DNA of 64,000 nt from an uncultured Actinomycetes bacterium. Lineage in GTDB: Bacteria > Actinomycetota > Actinomycetes > Mycobacteriales > Nakamurellaceae. Both the position numbers and the translations under genes were made by a program. Of this stretch, positions 1 to 9,121 are shown piece by piece. The stretch lies in assembly GCA_937926105.1 (NCBI GenBank), contig CALANS010000149.1, forward strand, positions 14,096 through 78,095, in the 5' to 3' direction. The notes below the pieces were generated by a model. The model ran no database searches, had not been told where the DNA came from, and saw only the letters and a program-made list of their open reading frames with translations. Every line of letters starts with the position of its first letter. Position 1 is the stretch's first letter.

Positions 1-339
1 GGCGCGCTCGCCTCCGCGCTAGTCACGGTGGCACTCGACGGTGACGTCGCTGGTGGGACGCCCGCCCGCGCGGACCGGCGCCGGCCGACCCGTGACGCCG
101 AAGAATCGGTCCGGCGACCCAACAGATCCAGGGCGCCGACGACGAGGTGGCCCGCGACCGACGGCGCGGCAACCGGGACTGACGCGCCAAGACCCGCCGA
201 TGCCGGCTCGCCGGTGTTGGATCGACTGCGCCGTCTCCGGCGGCCACTCCCGTTGCCCGCGCCGCTGGTTGCCGGAATCTACGCGCTGGCAGCGTCGATC
301 ATGACAGCCCCGACAGCCATGGTGATCGCCGGGTGGTGA
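1..339 (+). CDS. possible C-terminal fragment of a membrane-anchored protein, cut by the window edge
   Basis: The plus-strand frame is open from the first base of the window to a TGA at 337-339. Its last 30 or so residues form a plausible transmembrane helix (APLVAGIYALAAS and following) after an Arg/Pro-rich stretch. It converges with the CopD/CtaG gene, whose stop lies at 377. I do not recognise a family. The low-complexity, Arg-rich composition is also what non-coding GC-rich DNA gives, so this may not be a gene. Confidence 0.25.
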   Translation, partial: GALASALVTVALDGDVAGGTPARADRRRPTRDAEESVRRPNRSRAPTTRWPATDGAATGTDAPRPADAGSPVLDRLRRLRRPLPLPAPLVAGIYALAASIMTAPTAMVIAGW

Positions 340-376
340 TGAGGCACTCCGCGCCAAAAGCAACCTCCCTCATCAC

Positions 377-2467
377 TCAGACGATGATCCGAGAAGCACT
401 CCCATCCTTGTCTCGCGGGGATGCGCGTCCCCGCGAGAAGGCAACCACGCGCTGGACAACGCGGACGCTGATGCGTCGCGACTTGGACGTGCTCGCCGCC
501 GGTGCTGTGGTCCTGCCTAGCGGAGGTGATGCTCCTCGTCGGGCTTGCGTCAATGCCCCTGTCGCTCCTCGGGGGCGTCGCCGGTCGTGTGCACGAGCCA
601 CCTGGGCGAGGACGACGAGCATCGCAGCGAGAAGAGCAACTTCCGCCAATACCCAGGCAATGGCACCGCCCAGGTACTGGTCATCTCGCAGCCCAGCTGA
701 GCCGTTGAACAACCATGGCAGCCCCAGGCTTTGGTAGTAGTTGGCGCCGATCAGTGAGCTGCTCATCATGATGATCAGACCAAAGAATGCTTGGAACAAC
801 ATCGCCACCAGCAGCAACGCAAACCGGCAGGGGTATTCAAATCGCCGTGGTGCAGGATCGGCACCGATGATGAGCCAAAAATAGACGAACCCAATCAGGA
901 GAAGGATTCCGGTCGTCAAAATATTGCCCAGGTGGCTGGAAATGACCATCTCAAACAGTGGGGTAAGATATATGGCGTAAAAGTAGCCGACAAAGACAAG
1001 CAAGATCAAAACGGGGTGAGTCAACAATCGCGTTATCGGCTGACGGAATAATGCGGTGATTGCGTCGCGCGGTCCGCTCCGCTGGCGCTCTTTTTCCGGA
1101 AACAAGGCATTCTGCGCCATTGTTATCGGAGCTCCGAGCGCAAGGAGTAGTGGAGCGACCATGCCCAGCAGCATCTGAACGGCAACGTTCTGGGAAAACT
1201 GCGCCTGCGCGTAAAGACCCAGACCTGACGATGTCGCAACGAAAAGGACGGTGCAGCCGGACAGCCAGCAAACCAGCCGTGATGCCGGCCAGGTGTGACC
1301 GTGGCGGCGCAGACTGAGCATTCCGGCGGCGTAAAAGTATGCGAGGAACACTGCAAGAGTACCGTAAATGAAGTCCGGCCGCCAATTGCCCATCGCATTT
1401 GTGAGGCTGGGTGCTCCGGGAAGTTCGAAGCCGAGGATCTGTGCCGTTGGCGATGGGATGACACCGCTTGGCGGCGGTGGCGCGGTGCGTGCGAGCGTGG
1501 CGGCTATACCGATGGTTACGGCCATTAAGGTGATCTCGACCACGGCCAGTTGGGCTAGCGCCGCCCTTCCTGCGGGCGAGGTGACGGCCGGAATCGTGCG
1601 ACGGCGTTGCCAATATCCGAGCACTCCAAGAATAGCCAACAGCGACGCTTTGATGATGAGGAGTCGGCCGTAGTCGGTACGCCAGAGGTCGGATATGTAT
1701 GTCAGTCGAACCCAGGCGTTGCCGACACCAGAAAGGCTTACTGCGGCGTAACAGATCAGCGCTGCCTTGGAGTACCGGCGGATGATGACCGAAAGCTGGG
1801 GCGTCCGGTGCCAAGCCAAGCCGAGCACCGCGACTAGGCCGCCGATCCAGATGGATGCGCCCGCGAGGTGGTACAACATCGTGTCGACTGCGATGTCGTG
1901 ATTGTCGCTCACGGTAGCGTGCCCGGCCGCCGCCCACGGTACGATGCCCGCCGCCCCGGCGGCAAGGAGCGCGTATGCCCCTCTCGGTGTGAGTACTACG
2001 CGGGCGGTGACTGCGATCACCACGGCGCTAGCTGCCGTGATCGCTGCGGCCCGCACCTCCGGAAGCACCGAAAGACCCGTGATCACATGATCGGCGGTGA
2101 GCGCCCGCAGCGGCGGCACACCCAATGTCTCGGCGATGGTCAGTGGGATGAGCGCCAGCGCGGCGATAGCCGCGACCCACGCGGTCATTGACGCCGCGCG
2201 GACGGCACGATAGCCGCCCACGTCCAGGACACCTGTCCGCTGCTGCGGCACGAGCATCGCCGCGGCGCAAAGCCAACCCATAGCGATCGCCAGCGTGATG
2301 TCCAGGACCGCCTTTACTGCCGGACGTCCCAGGTCAGCAAGGACACCCGCGTCTGGCAGGCCGGGTATGAGAAGCCTCGCTGGCACCATCGACGATGCCC
2401 CGACCGCAACGAGGACCGACAGGGTGACCACAAGGCCCCCCACGAGTGCGATGCGCCCGCCTTTCAT
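377..2467 (-). CDS. CopD / CtaG-type fusion: copper import and cytochrome oxidase assembly membrane protein
   Basis: About 696 aa, almost wholly hydrophobic with many membrane segments. The N-terminal half matches the CopD copper-resistance family (a DTMLYHLAGASIWIGGL helix with a His in the membrane). The C-terminal half matches the caa3-type CtaG family, with a His-containing stretch (SSHLGNILTTGIL). Known actinobacterial proteins of this architecture are about 650-700 aa and are linked to copper delivery to cytochrome oxidase. I chose the ATG at 2467 because the frame upstream is hydrophilic and unlike the family. However, the frame stays open to an ATG at 2668 that overlaps the ctaE-like stop as ATGA, so a 763-aa product coupled to ctaE is possible. 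Lies downstream of the subunit III gene, consistent with joint oxidase or copper duty. Confidence 0.85.
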   Translation of the reverse strand: MKGGRIALVGGLVVTLSVLVAVGASSMVPARLLIPGLPDAGVLADLGRPAVKAVLDITLAIAMGWLCAAAMLVPQQRTGVLDVGGYRAVRAASMTAWVAAIAALALIPLTIAETLGVPPLRALTADHVITGLSVLPEVRAAAITAASAVVIAVTARVVLTPRGAYALLAAGAAGIVPWAAAGHATVSDNHDIAVDTMLYHLAGASIWIGGLVAVLGLAWHRTPQLSVIIRRYSKAALICYAAVSLSGVGNAWVRLTYISDLWRTDYGRLLIIKASLLAILGVLGYWQRRRTIPAVTSPAGRAALAQLAVVEITLMAVTIGIAATLARTAPPPPSGVIPSPTAQILGFELPGAPSLTNAMGNWRPDFIYGTLAVFLAYFYAAGMLSLRRHGHTWPASRLVCWLSGCTVLFVATSSGLGLYAQAQFSQNVAVQMLLGMVAPLLLALGAPITMAQNALFPEKERQRSGPRDAITALFRQPITRLLTHPVLILLVFVGYFYAIYLTPLFEMVISSHLGNILTTGILLLIGFVYFWLIIGADPAPRRFEYPCRFALLLVAMLFQAFFGLIIMMSSSLIGANYYQSLGLPWLFNGSAGLRDDQYLGGAIAWVLAEVALLAAMLVVLAQVARAHDRRRPRGATGALTQARRGASPPLGRTTAPAASTSKSRRISVRVVQRVVAFSRGRASPRDKDGSASRIIV

Positions 2468-2664
2468 CCGAGTTGGAGGCGGCGGGCGTCGGACCCGTGC
2501 CAAGAGCAATCGGGCACGCGTGCCCCGCGAGTGACTGTGATGCGAACACTTTCGAGAGTCTGGCGGTGAGAGCAGGTTCGGCCCGGCGCTGGCAGGCATG
2601 CTGCGCCGATCGGCCGGATTAGTGGTCTCGGCTGGGTGCGCGTGACGCGAGTTTCCGGCGCCTG

Positions 2665-3363
2665 TCATTGAATGATGTAGATCATGGCGAACAAGGCGAT
2701 CCAGACCACATCGACGAAGTGCCAGTAGTAGGACACGACGATCGCGGACGCAGCTTGCGCGGGCGTGAACTTCGATAGCTTGGTTCGGACGACGAGTAGG
2801 ACGAAGGCAACCAGGCCCCCAATGACGTGCAGACCGTGAAATCCAGTGGTGAGGTAAAAGACCGTCCCGAAGACCGACGACGACATCGTGACGCCCTCGG
2901 TCACCATCTGAGCGTATTCGTTGATTTGGCCGCCGACGAAAATCGCGCCAAGTATCAGACTGATCAGATACCAGCGGCGTAGCCCGAACACGTCACCGCG
3001 TTCGGCGGCGAACACGCCGAGTTGGCAGGTGAAGGACGACGCTATCAATACGATCGTGAACGTCAGCGCGTACGGGACGTTCAACTCCGCCGGCGGGATC
3101 GGCCAGGTGCCCTCGGTGACCGCTCGGACCGTGAAGTAGATCGCGATCAGACCGGCGAAGAACATTAGCTCGGACGCCAGCCAGACCACGGTGCCTACCG
3201 CGACCATGTTCGGCCGGTTCAGGGTGTGTATTCGCGTTGACACAATCCGAGGCGTCGGTGCGGTGTCTGCGACCGGTGCGTCGGCGTCTGTCGGTGCGTC
3301 GTGGGAGTCGGTGGGGTCGGTCAAGGGGGTTGGATCTGACGTGGGGGAAGGTGGATTAGCCAT
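2665..3363 (-). CDS. ctaE: cytochrome c oxidase subunit III (heme-copper oxidase)
   Basis: 232 aa integral membrane protein of the COX3 family, a structural subunit of aa3-type terminal oxidases. Diagnostic stretches are visible: [16 protein letters not shown] in the middle and [15 protein letters not shown] near the C-terminus. The first 45 or so residues are Pro/Asp/Thr-rich and cytoplasmic. Start chosen at the ATG at 3363, which has AGGAG about 7 nt upstream on the minus strand; the frame stays open to 3801 but that extension is not family-like. Housekeeping actinobacterial ctaE normally sits beside qcrCAB. Here it is alone with copper genes, so it is probably an accessory copy. Confidence 0.88.
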   Translation of the reverse strand: MANPPSPTSDPTPLTDPTDSHDAPTDADAPVADTAPTPRIVSTRIHTLNRPNMVAVGTVVWLASELMFFAGLIAIYFTVRAVTEGTWPIPPAELNVPYALTFTIVLIASSFTCQLGVFAAERGDVFGLRRWYLISLILGAIFVGGQINEYAQMVTEGVTMSSSVFGTVFYLTTGFHGLHVIGGLVAFVLLVVRTKLSKFTPAQAASAIVVSYYWHFVDVVWIALFAMIYIIQ

Positions 3364-3475
3364 GGCGAGGCTCCTGTCGACGCGGCCGCGACCAGGAGTG
3401 GTCGCAGGCTTGCGCGTCGCGAATGGCGGGAACAGGTGGGCAGCATGGACCGTCGCGCGGTCGTTGACGTCGCTG

Positions 3476-3814
3476 TTATGTTCGCGTGACGCAGAGCGCG
3501 GTTCGTGCGTCAGACGGCTTCCCGTGGGTCGTGTCCTGCTGGGCGAACGCCCGGAGTTTCGCGGTGTCGGTCGCGGGCCCGGTGCTCGTCCATGCAGCCT
3601 CGGAGCTCCCGGTGCCAGCCGTGCCGGCGAGGGCGATGCCGGGGCACTCTTGATCAGCTTGATGGTGAGCGTCGAGGGGATGCGGCGTATCGGCGAGTTC
3701 GACAGTCGCGGATACCCCGGGCTCGGCGGCGCCCGGAACAACGTGATCGCCGGCACTGTCATGTCCGACCAGCATCTGCGCCAGTAACGCAACAGCAACA
3801 ATCAGGCAGCGCAT
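3476..3814 (-). CDS. small exported/membrane protein, DUF6153-like
   Basis: About 112 aa from the ATG at 3814 (a TTG at 3874 would give 132 aa). One N-terminal hydrophobic segment ([17 protein letters not shown]) is followed by a hydrophilic His/Ala/Gly-rich tail ending ALCVTRT. Size, single helix and the C-terminal LCxxR motif resemble DUF6153 proteins found in actinobacterial metal-resistance loci, which I recall but cannot verify here. The protein on the other side of the CmtR-like gene (4554-4985) ends in a comparable LCIDRV, suggesting the two are related. Role unknown; context suggests metal handling. Confidence 0.5.
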   Translation of the reverse strand: MRCLIVAVALLAQMLVGHDSAGDHVVPGAAEPGVSATVELADTPHPLDAHHQADQECPGIALAGTAGTGSSEAAWTSTGPATDTAKLRAFAQQDTTHGKPSDARTALCVTRT

Positions 3815-4100
3815 CCCAACCCAAGCCGGCCCACGCAGGGCTCGCTCAGCGGCAGGGGTGCCTGGCGTCGACAACGATCTACAGCCCTTCCTGTGCGGAC
3901 CAGCGTGAGAACTGCAGACGGCTAGCCGTGGAGCTGCTCGGCGGAGGAAGCCAGAGTGCGCGATCTGGTTCCGGCGGATAATCTACTGCCCGCGCTGGCC
4001 GTGAAGCTATTGCCGGGTCAAGACACTGGTGGGCGCCGCTCGCGTCCTGCAGCGCGTGCCTCGACGCGTCTGTGCCACCGCCCATGCGCATCAGTCTCGC

Positions 4101-4460
4101 TCATGCTGGGCTTGGTGCGGCGTGCCGGGGGCAGACACGGTCCTGGAAGCCGGCCGCCGACAAGAGGGTCTCGGCGGCGGCAAGCAGGTCGAACAGCTCG
4201 GTGTGTCGGATGCGGAACATCGATGCCCGGCCGATGCGCCTGCTGGTGACCAGGTCGCAGTCCCGTAAACAGGCCAGGTGAGCAGAGACTGTCGACTGGG
4301 CGAGCCCCAGGTGGTTGGTGAGGTCGATCACTCGATGCTCACCGAAGGCTAGGTGCTGCAGGATCCGCAGCCGTGTGGTGTCACCGAGACTGCGAAAGAC
4401 GCAGGCGGCGCGGCTGGGATCGTCCACCTCAGCGGAGCCTGCCATCGGTGCGCCTACCAT
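4101..4460 (-). CDS. CmtR-like ArsR/SmtB-family metal-sensing repressor
   Basis: 119 aa winged-helix repressor. The core FRSLGDTTRLRILQHLAF and the recognition helix AQSTVSAHLACLRDCDLV are typical ArsR/SmtB. The CLRDC pair in the recognition helix and a Cys near the C-terminus (QDRVCPRH) correspond to the Cys57/Cys61/Cys102 Cd/Pb site of Mycobacterium tuberculosis CmtR, so the likely inducer is Cd(II) or Pb(II). Start at the ATG at 4460; an in-frame GTG at 4466 is the alternative. Divergent from the small protein gene at 4554, with an operator-like palindrome between them, so autorepression and control of the plus-strand metal genes are likely. Confidence 0.88.
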   Translation of the reverse strand: MVGAPMAGSAEVDDPSRAACVFRSLGDTTRLRILQHLAFGEHRVIDLTNHLGLAQSTVSAHLACLRDCDLVTSRRIGRASMFRIRHTELFDLLAAAETLLSAAGFQDRVCPRHAAPSPA

Positions 4461-4466
4461 CGTCAC

Positions 4467-4491
4467 TGACCGATGATAACGTAGATGGTCA
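4467..4491. promoter_or_regulatory. operator-like inverted repeat between cmtR-like and downstream metal genes
   Basis: TGACC at 4467-4471 and GGTCA at 4487-4491 form the arms of a 25-bp imperfect palindrome with an AT-rich centre (ATGATAACGTAGAT). It lies immediately upstream of the repressor start and about 60 bp before the divergent gene. Position and symmetry fit an ArsR-family operator overlapping the divergent promoters. Confidence 0.5.
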
Positions 4492-4553
4492 GATGGGTGC
4501 GGGCGCCTCGGCCTGGGCTACCCCAGCGGTTCATGTCGACGGGAGGTGCAGCG

Positions 4554-4985
4554 ATGGCTAGCCGAGCACCGTCATGGCCGCGCTTCCGGACCGCAGAACC
4601 GTCGCGTCGGTCCGGCCGCGCACTGCTGGTCGGTGTACTGCTGTGTCTGCTGCTGAGTTTGCACCTGGTCTTGGAGCACGCGGTGTTGTCCGCGAACGTG
4701 GAAGGACCGCCCACTCCCGCCGCGGCGTCGACTGCGCAGATGACTGCGGACCCCAGCCCCGCGGTTGGCGCGGTAGCTGGCGACGTCCCTGCCAGCCCAC
4801 AGAACGGGCACCTGCTCGCGGCGGTGTGCACCCTGCTGCTGCTGATCGGAATGACGGTCGTGGCGGTCCTCAAGCGCGCCAGGGCCGGTCAGAGCGCTCC
4901 GCCCAGAGGCCTCGCCTCGGGCGGTGTCATGCGGCGCGGGCCGCCGGCCCCGCCGCGGGCGCTGTTGTGCATCGATCGGGTCTAG
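4554..4985 (+). CDS. small two-helix membrane protein, DUF6153-like
   Basis: 143 aa. Two hydrophobic helices are visible (LLVGVLLCLLLSLHLVLEHA and LLAAVCTLLLLIGMTVVAVL) separated by an Ala/Pro/Thr loop. The C-terminus PRALLCIDRV resembles that of the protein at 3476-3814. Start at the ATG at 4554, preceded by GGGAGG at 4541-4546; the longer frame from 4485 has no ribosome site and would cover the operator. First gene after the CmtR-like repressor and divergent from it, so probably metal-induced. Function unknown. Confidence 0.6.
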   Translation: MASRAPSWPRFRTAEPSRRSGRALLVGVLLCLLLSLHLVLEHAVLSANVEGPPTPAAASTAQMTADPSPAVGAVAGDVPASPQNGHLLAAVCTLLLLIGMTVVAVLKRARAGQSAPPRGLASGGVMRRGPPAPPRALLCIDRV

Positions 4986-5068
4986 GACGCTAGCAGACCC
5001 GAAAGCCGAATTCGGCTGTCGGGTCTTCCTGGTGTCCTGGCCACTTCGATCTCACAGAGAATCCAGCC

Positions 5069-6436
5069 ATGCACAGACCTGGCCTGGCCGCATGCGCCGT
5101 TGGGGTAGCGCTATTGACTGCGCTGCTGGCGGCTTGTACGGCGCCGTCCACTACCACCTCACGATCTACTGCTGGTGCACCGACGAGCGGGGCGCCATCC
5201 TCACCCGGCAGCGCAAACGCCACAACCACTGAACCGACCGCCGCTGCACCGCAGTCGACATCGACCGACGGCATGCCCGACTTGATCGGGTCGGCGGAGG
5301 ACTCGACGACCCCGGCCACGACAACGCCGGATCCATCTGTTCCACCCCCGACGCCGGTCTCGATCACAACGACGCCCGTTGACGGTGCGACCGGGGTGTC
5401 ACCGATCGGGCCGGTCACCGCCTCGGTGTCCCACGGAACATTTCAGACGGTGACGTTGACCAACCCTGAGGGACGGATCGTGCAGTCCACGCTGAGCCCC
5501 GATCGGAAGACCTGGCGAGCAAGCGAGCCGCTGGGATACGGCCGGACGTACCGGCTGGAGGCCGCCGCGACCGGCAACGGCGCGCACACCACGAGGGTGT
5601 CGCTGTCGTTCACCACCCTGCAGCCCGCAGACACGATCTACCCATCCTTTTTCCCCAGCCCAGACATGACCCAGATAGGAATCGGACAGCCGATGGTAGT
5701 GATCTTCGACAAACCGCCGCCGGACCGGGCCGCCGCCGAGCGTGCCCTGAAGGTCACCACGGTCCCGGCCGTGAAAGGATCGTGGTACTGGATGGACAAC
5801 CGGACCGTGCATTATCGGCCCAAGACGTTCTGGAAACCCGGCACCAAGATCACCGTCGAGGCGAACGTCTATGGCGTCGATTTCGGCGAGGACATGTATG
5901 GCGAGACCGATCGCGTCTTGCGAGTGACTGTTGGTCCGTCGAAGATCGCCAAGATCGACGATGCGACCAAACAGATGCGAATCTACGTTGACGGCCAGCT
6001 GGTCAACACCGTCCCGGTATCGATGGGCATGGACAAGTCGGTCACCGTCAAAGACAAAGAGATCTCATTTCTCACCCCATCGGGGACCTACGTCGTCCAG
6101 GAAAAGTACAAAGTCAAACAAATGTCCTCCGCCAGTTACGGATTGCCCACTGACTACGACCTCGGCTACGACAAGGCCATACCGCTAGCTGTTCGCATCT
6201 CCAACAGTGGCATTTTCGTACACTCCGCGCCGTGGTCCGTCAACGATCAAGGAGTCCGCAACGTCTCCCACGGATGCATCAATATCAACCCCACCGCTGC
6301 GCGATGGTTCTACGACAACTTCAGCTACGGCGACATCGTGACCGTCACGGGCACGGCATCCACCCTCCAACCCGACGACGGCTTCGGTGACTGGAACATT
6401 CCATGGTCGCAATGGATCGGCGGGAGCGCGCTATGA
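5069..6436 (+). CDS. L,D-transpeptidase lipoprotein (LdtMt2 class)
   Basis: 455 aa. A signal peptide ending in a lipobox (ALLAAC, Cys about residue 24) marks a lipoprotein, followed by a Thr/Ser/Pro-rich linker. Two Ig-like domains (about 95-200 and 200-295) precede a YkuD catalytic domain. The active-site pattern is present: His385 (FVHSAPWSV) and SHGCININ with His401 and Cys403. These enzymes make 3-to-3 peptidoglycan cross-links and resist most beta-lactams. Its stop overlaps the YcnI start as ATGA. Finding it inside a copper/metal operon is unusual; a cell-wall role in metal stress or use of Cys403 as a copper-sensitive target are possibilities, not conclusions. Confidence 0.93.
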   Translation: MHRPGLAACAVGVALLTALLAACTAPSTTTSRSTAGAPTSGAPSSPGSANATTTEPTAAAPQSTSTDGMPDLIGSAEDSTTPATTTPDPSVPPPTPVSITTTPVDGATGVSPIGPVTASVSHGTFQTVTLTNPEGRIVQSTLSPDRKTWRASEPLGYGRTYRLEAAATGNGAHTTRVSLSFTTLQPADTIYPSFFPSPDMTQIGIGQPMVVIFDKPPPDRAAAERALKVTTVPAVKGSWYWMDNRTVHYRPKTFWKPGTKITVEANVYGVDFGEDMYGETDRVLRVTVGPSKIAKIDDATKQMRIYVDGQLVNTVPVSMGMDKSVTVKDKEISFLTPSGTYVVQEKYKVKQMSSASYGLPTDYDLGYDKAIPLAVRISNSGIFVHSAPWSVNDQGVRNVSHGCININPTAARWFYDNFSYGDIVTVTGTASTLQPDDGFGDWNIPWSQWIGGSAL

Positions 6437-7260
6437 CCGCCACCGAAACACCGCAACTGAAACCTGCCCGCCGTAGACTTGCCCGCCGCACGGCATGGAT
6501 ACTCGGTGTCACCCTGCTGCTGCTCGGGTACGCTGCCGGCCCAGCCCAGGCACACGTCGACGTCAGCGGCGACGCAGCACCCGGACGGACCGCACTGCTT
6601 ACCTTCCGCGTGCCGAGCGAGTCGCCCACCTCCGCGACCACGGAAGTGACGATCACGCTGCCAACGGACACGCCCCTAGCCAGCGTGCAGGCCCAGCAGA
6701 TCCCAGGGTGGACGGCCACCCTCACCACGGTTCGCCTGCCTAAACCGATAACCACGAACAACATGACGATCACTGAAGCGGTCGGCTCCGTGACGTTCAA
6801 GGCCGATGCTGGCTTCGGGCTACAACCACGCACTTTCGGGCTGTTCCGACTGCTTGCCGGGCCCCTCCCGGACCTGTCCGAACTCGCCTTTCCCACCGTG
6901 CAGACCTACGACGACGGAACGTCCGTGACCTGGGATCAGCCAGAATCCCCGAACGGCGAGGAGCCCAACTATCCGGTACCCTCCATCACCCTGAATGGCC
7001 AAGTCCAGGAAACGCCATCGGGGGCAGACCGCACCACCGCGCCCACGGTCACCGCTCAGACCGTCGACATGGACGCCACGACAGCGCAAGTCATCTCGAT
7101 CGTCGCGCTGGTCCTCGCCGGTGCCGCTGTGCTTGTCGCCAGCATCGCTTGGCGCAACCGCCTGCGCCCTACCGTTCCCGCAACTGGAACGGCTGCAACA
7201 CACGACAACGCCGTGCTGAAACAACCAGCCGACACGGGCCCGAAGGACCGGCCCGAATGA
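6433..7260 (+). CDS. YcnI-family (DUF1775) periplasmic copper-binding protein
   Basis: 275 aa, starting at the ATG that overlaps the transpeptidase stop. The signal peptide ends at AQA, leaving a mature N-terminal His (HVDVSGDAAPG), the ligand used by YcnI proteins for Cu(II) together with a conserved acidic residue. The DUF1775 beta-sandwich is followed by a C-terminal helix (VISIVALVLAGAAVLVASIA) that anchors it in the membrane. It is the expected partner of CopC/CopD in extracytoplasmic copper trafficking. Its stop overlaps the CDF transporter start as ATGA, so the two are translationally coupled. Confidence 0.9.
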   Translation: MTATETPQLKPARRRLARRTAWILGVTLLLLGYAAGPAQAHVDVSGDAAPGRTALLTFRVPSESPTSATTEVTITLPTDTPLASVQAQQIPGWTATLTTVRLPKPITTNNMTITEAVGSVTFKADAGFGLQPRTFGLFRLLAGPLPDLSELAFPTVQTYDDGTSVTWDQPESPNGEEPNYPVPSITLNGQVQETPSGADRTTAPTVTAQTVDMDATTAQVISIVALVLAGAAVLVASIAWRNRLRPTVPATGTAATHDNAVLKQPADTGPKDRPE

Positions 7261-8171
7261 CGCCCCATCACTCACACGACACACCGACCGACCACCGCGG
7301 TCGCCTCGGACTAGCGCTCGCGCTGACCTCGGTCGTGATGATCGCCGAGGTCGTCGGTGCGATCATCACCGGCAGCCTGGCTCTGCTTGCCGACGCCGGT
7401 CACATGCTCACCGATACCGCCGGGCTGATCATCGCACTGATCGCCGCGATGCTGGCTCGCCGCCCCTTCACCGATCGGCGGACCTGGGGGTACCGAAGAG
7501 CCGAGGTACTAGCCGCCACTGTGCAGGCAGCCATTCTTCTCGCGGTCGGCGCCTTCATCCTCATCGAATCCATCCAACGGCTTCTCGCACCCCCCGAAGT
7601 GCACAGCGGCCTCATGATCGTTTTCGGGATCATAGGTCTGGCAGCAAACGTCGGCTCCTTGCTGATTCTCCGCAGCCAACGTGGCAGCAACTTGAATACC
7701 CGGGCGGCATTCCTCGAAGTGCTCAACGACGCCCTCGGGTCCGTCGCCGTCATCGTCGCCGCGGCGGCCATCACACTCACCGGCTTTCAACGCGCCGACT
7801 CCATCGCGTCGATGATCATCGCCGCGATGATCCTGCCGCGTACCGTGATCCTCCTGCGGGACACCGCTGAGGTGCTGCTGGAAAGCGTTCCCCGCGGCCT
7901 CGATCTTGCCGAGTTGCGCCGACACTTACTCGCCCTCGAGCACGTCGTCGCAGTCCACGACCTGCACGCCACCCAGGTAGCCACCGGCTTGCCAGTGCTC
8001 ACCGCACATATCGTCGTCGACGACTCTTGCTTCCAGGATGGTCACGCGCCCGCCATGCTTGATCAGCTTCAACGCTGCGCAGCCGACCACTTCGAGATCA
8101 GTATCGAACACTCCACATTCCAACTCGAGCCCGCCAGCCACGGCGCACACGAACATGCCGCCCATTCCTGA
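7257..8171 (+). CDS. cation diffusion facilitator, CzcD/ZitB type metal exporter
   Basis: 304 aa with six membrane helices and a C-terminal cytoplasmic domain, the usual CDF plan. The TM2 metal motif LLADAGHMLTDTAG (HxxxD) is intact. The TM5 motif reads AAFLEVLNDALGSV, with Glu where E. coli ZitB-type proteins have His, a substitution that can affect Zn versus Cd/Mn selectivity. His-rich ends (TPHHSHD and HGAHEHAAHS) fit zinc or cadmium binding. Coupled to ycnI by ATGA; downstream of the CmtR-like repressor, which suggests Cd/Pb/Zn efflux. Confidence 0.93.
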   Translation: MTPHHSHDTPTDHRGRLGLALALTSVVMIAEVVGAIITGSLALLADAGHMLTDTAGLIIALIAAMLARRPFTDRRTWGYRRAEVLAATVQAAILLAVGAFILIESIQRLLAPPEVHSGLMIVFGIIGLAANVGSLLILRSQRGSNLNTRAAFLEVLNDALGSVAVIVAAAAITLTGFQRADSIASMIIAAMILPRTVILLRDTAEVLLESVPRGLDLAELRRHLLALEHVVAVHDLHATQVATGLPVLTAHIVVDDSCFQDGHAPAMLDQLQRCAADHFEISIEHSTFQLEPASHGAHEHAAHS

Positions 8172-8309
8172 CACCGCCGTCGAGCACGCCAGCCTGACCA
8201 ACGATCCAGACAAGGAGCCATTCTCAACTCTGAGGCCACGAATGGGCCTACGCGCGCGCGTCGCAGACCCGGCGGCGCCAGCACGATCTCAAGACAGAAG
8301 GGAAGACCG

Positions 8310-8606
8310 ATGATCCAGCCAGGAATCCCCCCGACTTGCCCAAAGTGTTTCGGTGCCATGCGCACCTATGACCGCAGCGGAGTCACCGTCGACCAATGCC
8401 AGGATTGCCGGGGCATCTTTCTAGACCGTGGCGAACTGGAAGCGCTCATCGACGCCGAGAACGGCTACAACGAACGAAACTACGGGATGGGGCCGGATAC
8501 TCCGCGTTCCCGCTTTGGATACAACGACTACCCGGGTGGAGGTCATCACGGCTCCGGACGCCACGGGCGCCGCCGCGGGTTCCTAGGCGGACTATTCGAC
8601 GACTAA
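8310..8606 (+). CDS. small zf-TFIIB zinc-ribbon protein
   Basis: 98 aa. The N-terminal half carries a four-Cys zinc ribbon (CPKCFGAMRTYD, then CQDCRGIFLDRGELEALI), the signature of the zf-TFIIB family. The C-terminal half is Gly/His/Arg-rich (GGGHHGSGRHGRRRGFLG). Start at the ATG at 8310 with a purine-rich GAAGGGA just upstream. The family is common next to metal transporters but its biochemical role is not established. About 140 bp after the CDF gene, probably in the same transcript. Confidence 0.85.
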   Translation: MIQPGIPPTCPKCFGAMRTYDRSGVTVDQCQDCRGIFLDRGELEALIDAENGYNERNYGMGPDTPRSRFGYNDYPGGGHHGSGRHGRRRGFLGGLFDD

Positions 8607-9121
8607 CTTCGATGGGCCCCTCGACACGTTCCATATGGCGCCACACCGGCCGGCCGCGACCCAGCGGAGCGATCGAACTCAGCGACTGCTCTGCCGCCAG
8701 AGGCACACGCGACTACAGCTAGCGGTCGGCATGGACGACATAACACACAATATGGCCAATGATTCCGCCGCGGCAGAGGTTGTGGCGCGCCCCGGCAACA
8801 CCACGCCCGGTACCAACCACAAACAAGTCTCGCCGACCCGTCGCTGGGCCCGACCTGTCTGGCAAAATGCCGAGAACGAGTTCGAAATGACCTATCGAAC
8901 CTATCTAATCAGCTGGCGCGTCCACGCGAGCGCCACTCCACCCGCTAACGAACCGTTGGTGCGCCAGATCAGCTAGGCGGTTTGCGACCCACATCAGTCT
9001 TTCGCACTCGCGTTCCCGGTCAACCTGATCCTCGCCGCGGATGCGAGTCAGCGCCGCGATAACCCCGCTCGCGACGTACCCCATTGCCGTCCTCGTCCCC
9101 CTACGGAGCTGAGACCCCATC
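8607..9121. other. non-coding interval before the P-type ATPase
   Basis: No convincing gene; the open frames here lack a ribosome site and family-like content. An inverted repeat GTTCG (8880-8884), 11-bp spacer, CGAAC (8896-8900) lies in a relatively AT-rich patch about 220 bp before the ATPase and is a candidate operator. Confidence 0.4.

Noticed and set aside
8635..8976. 113-codon open frame before the P-type ATPase
   Set aside because: No ribosome site, no recognisable domain, odd composition. Treated as intergenic.
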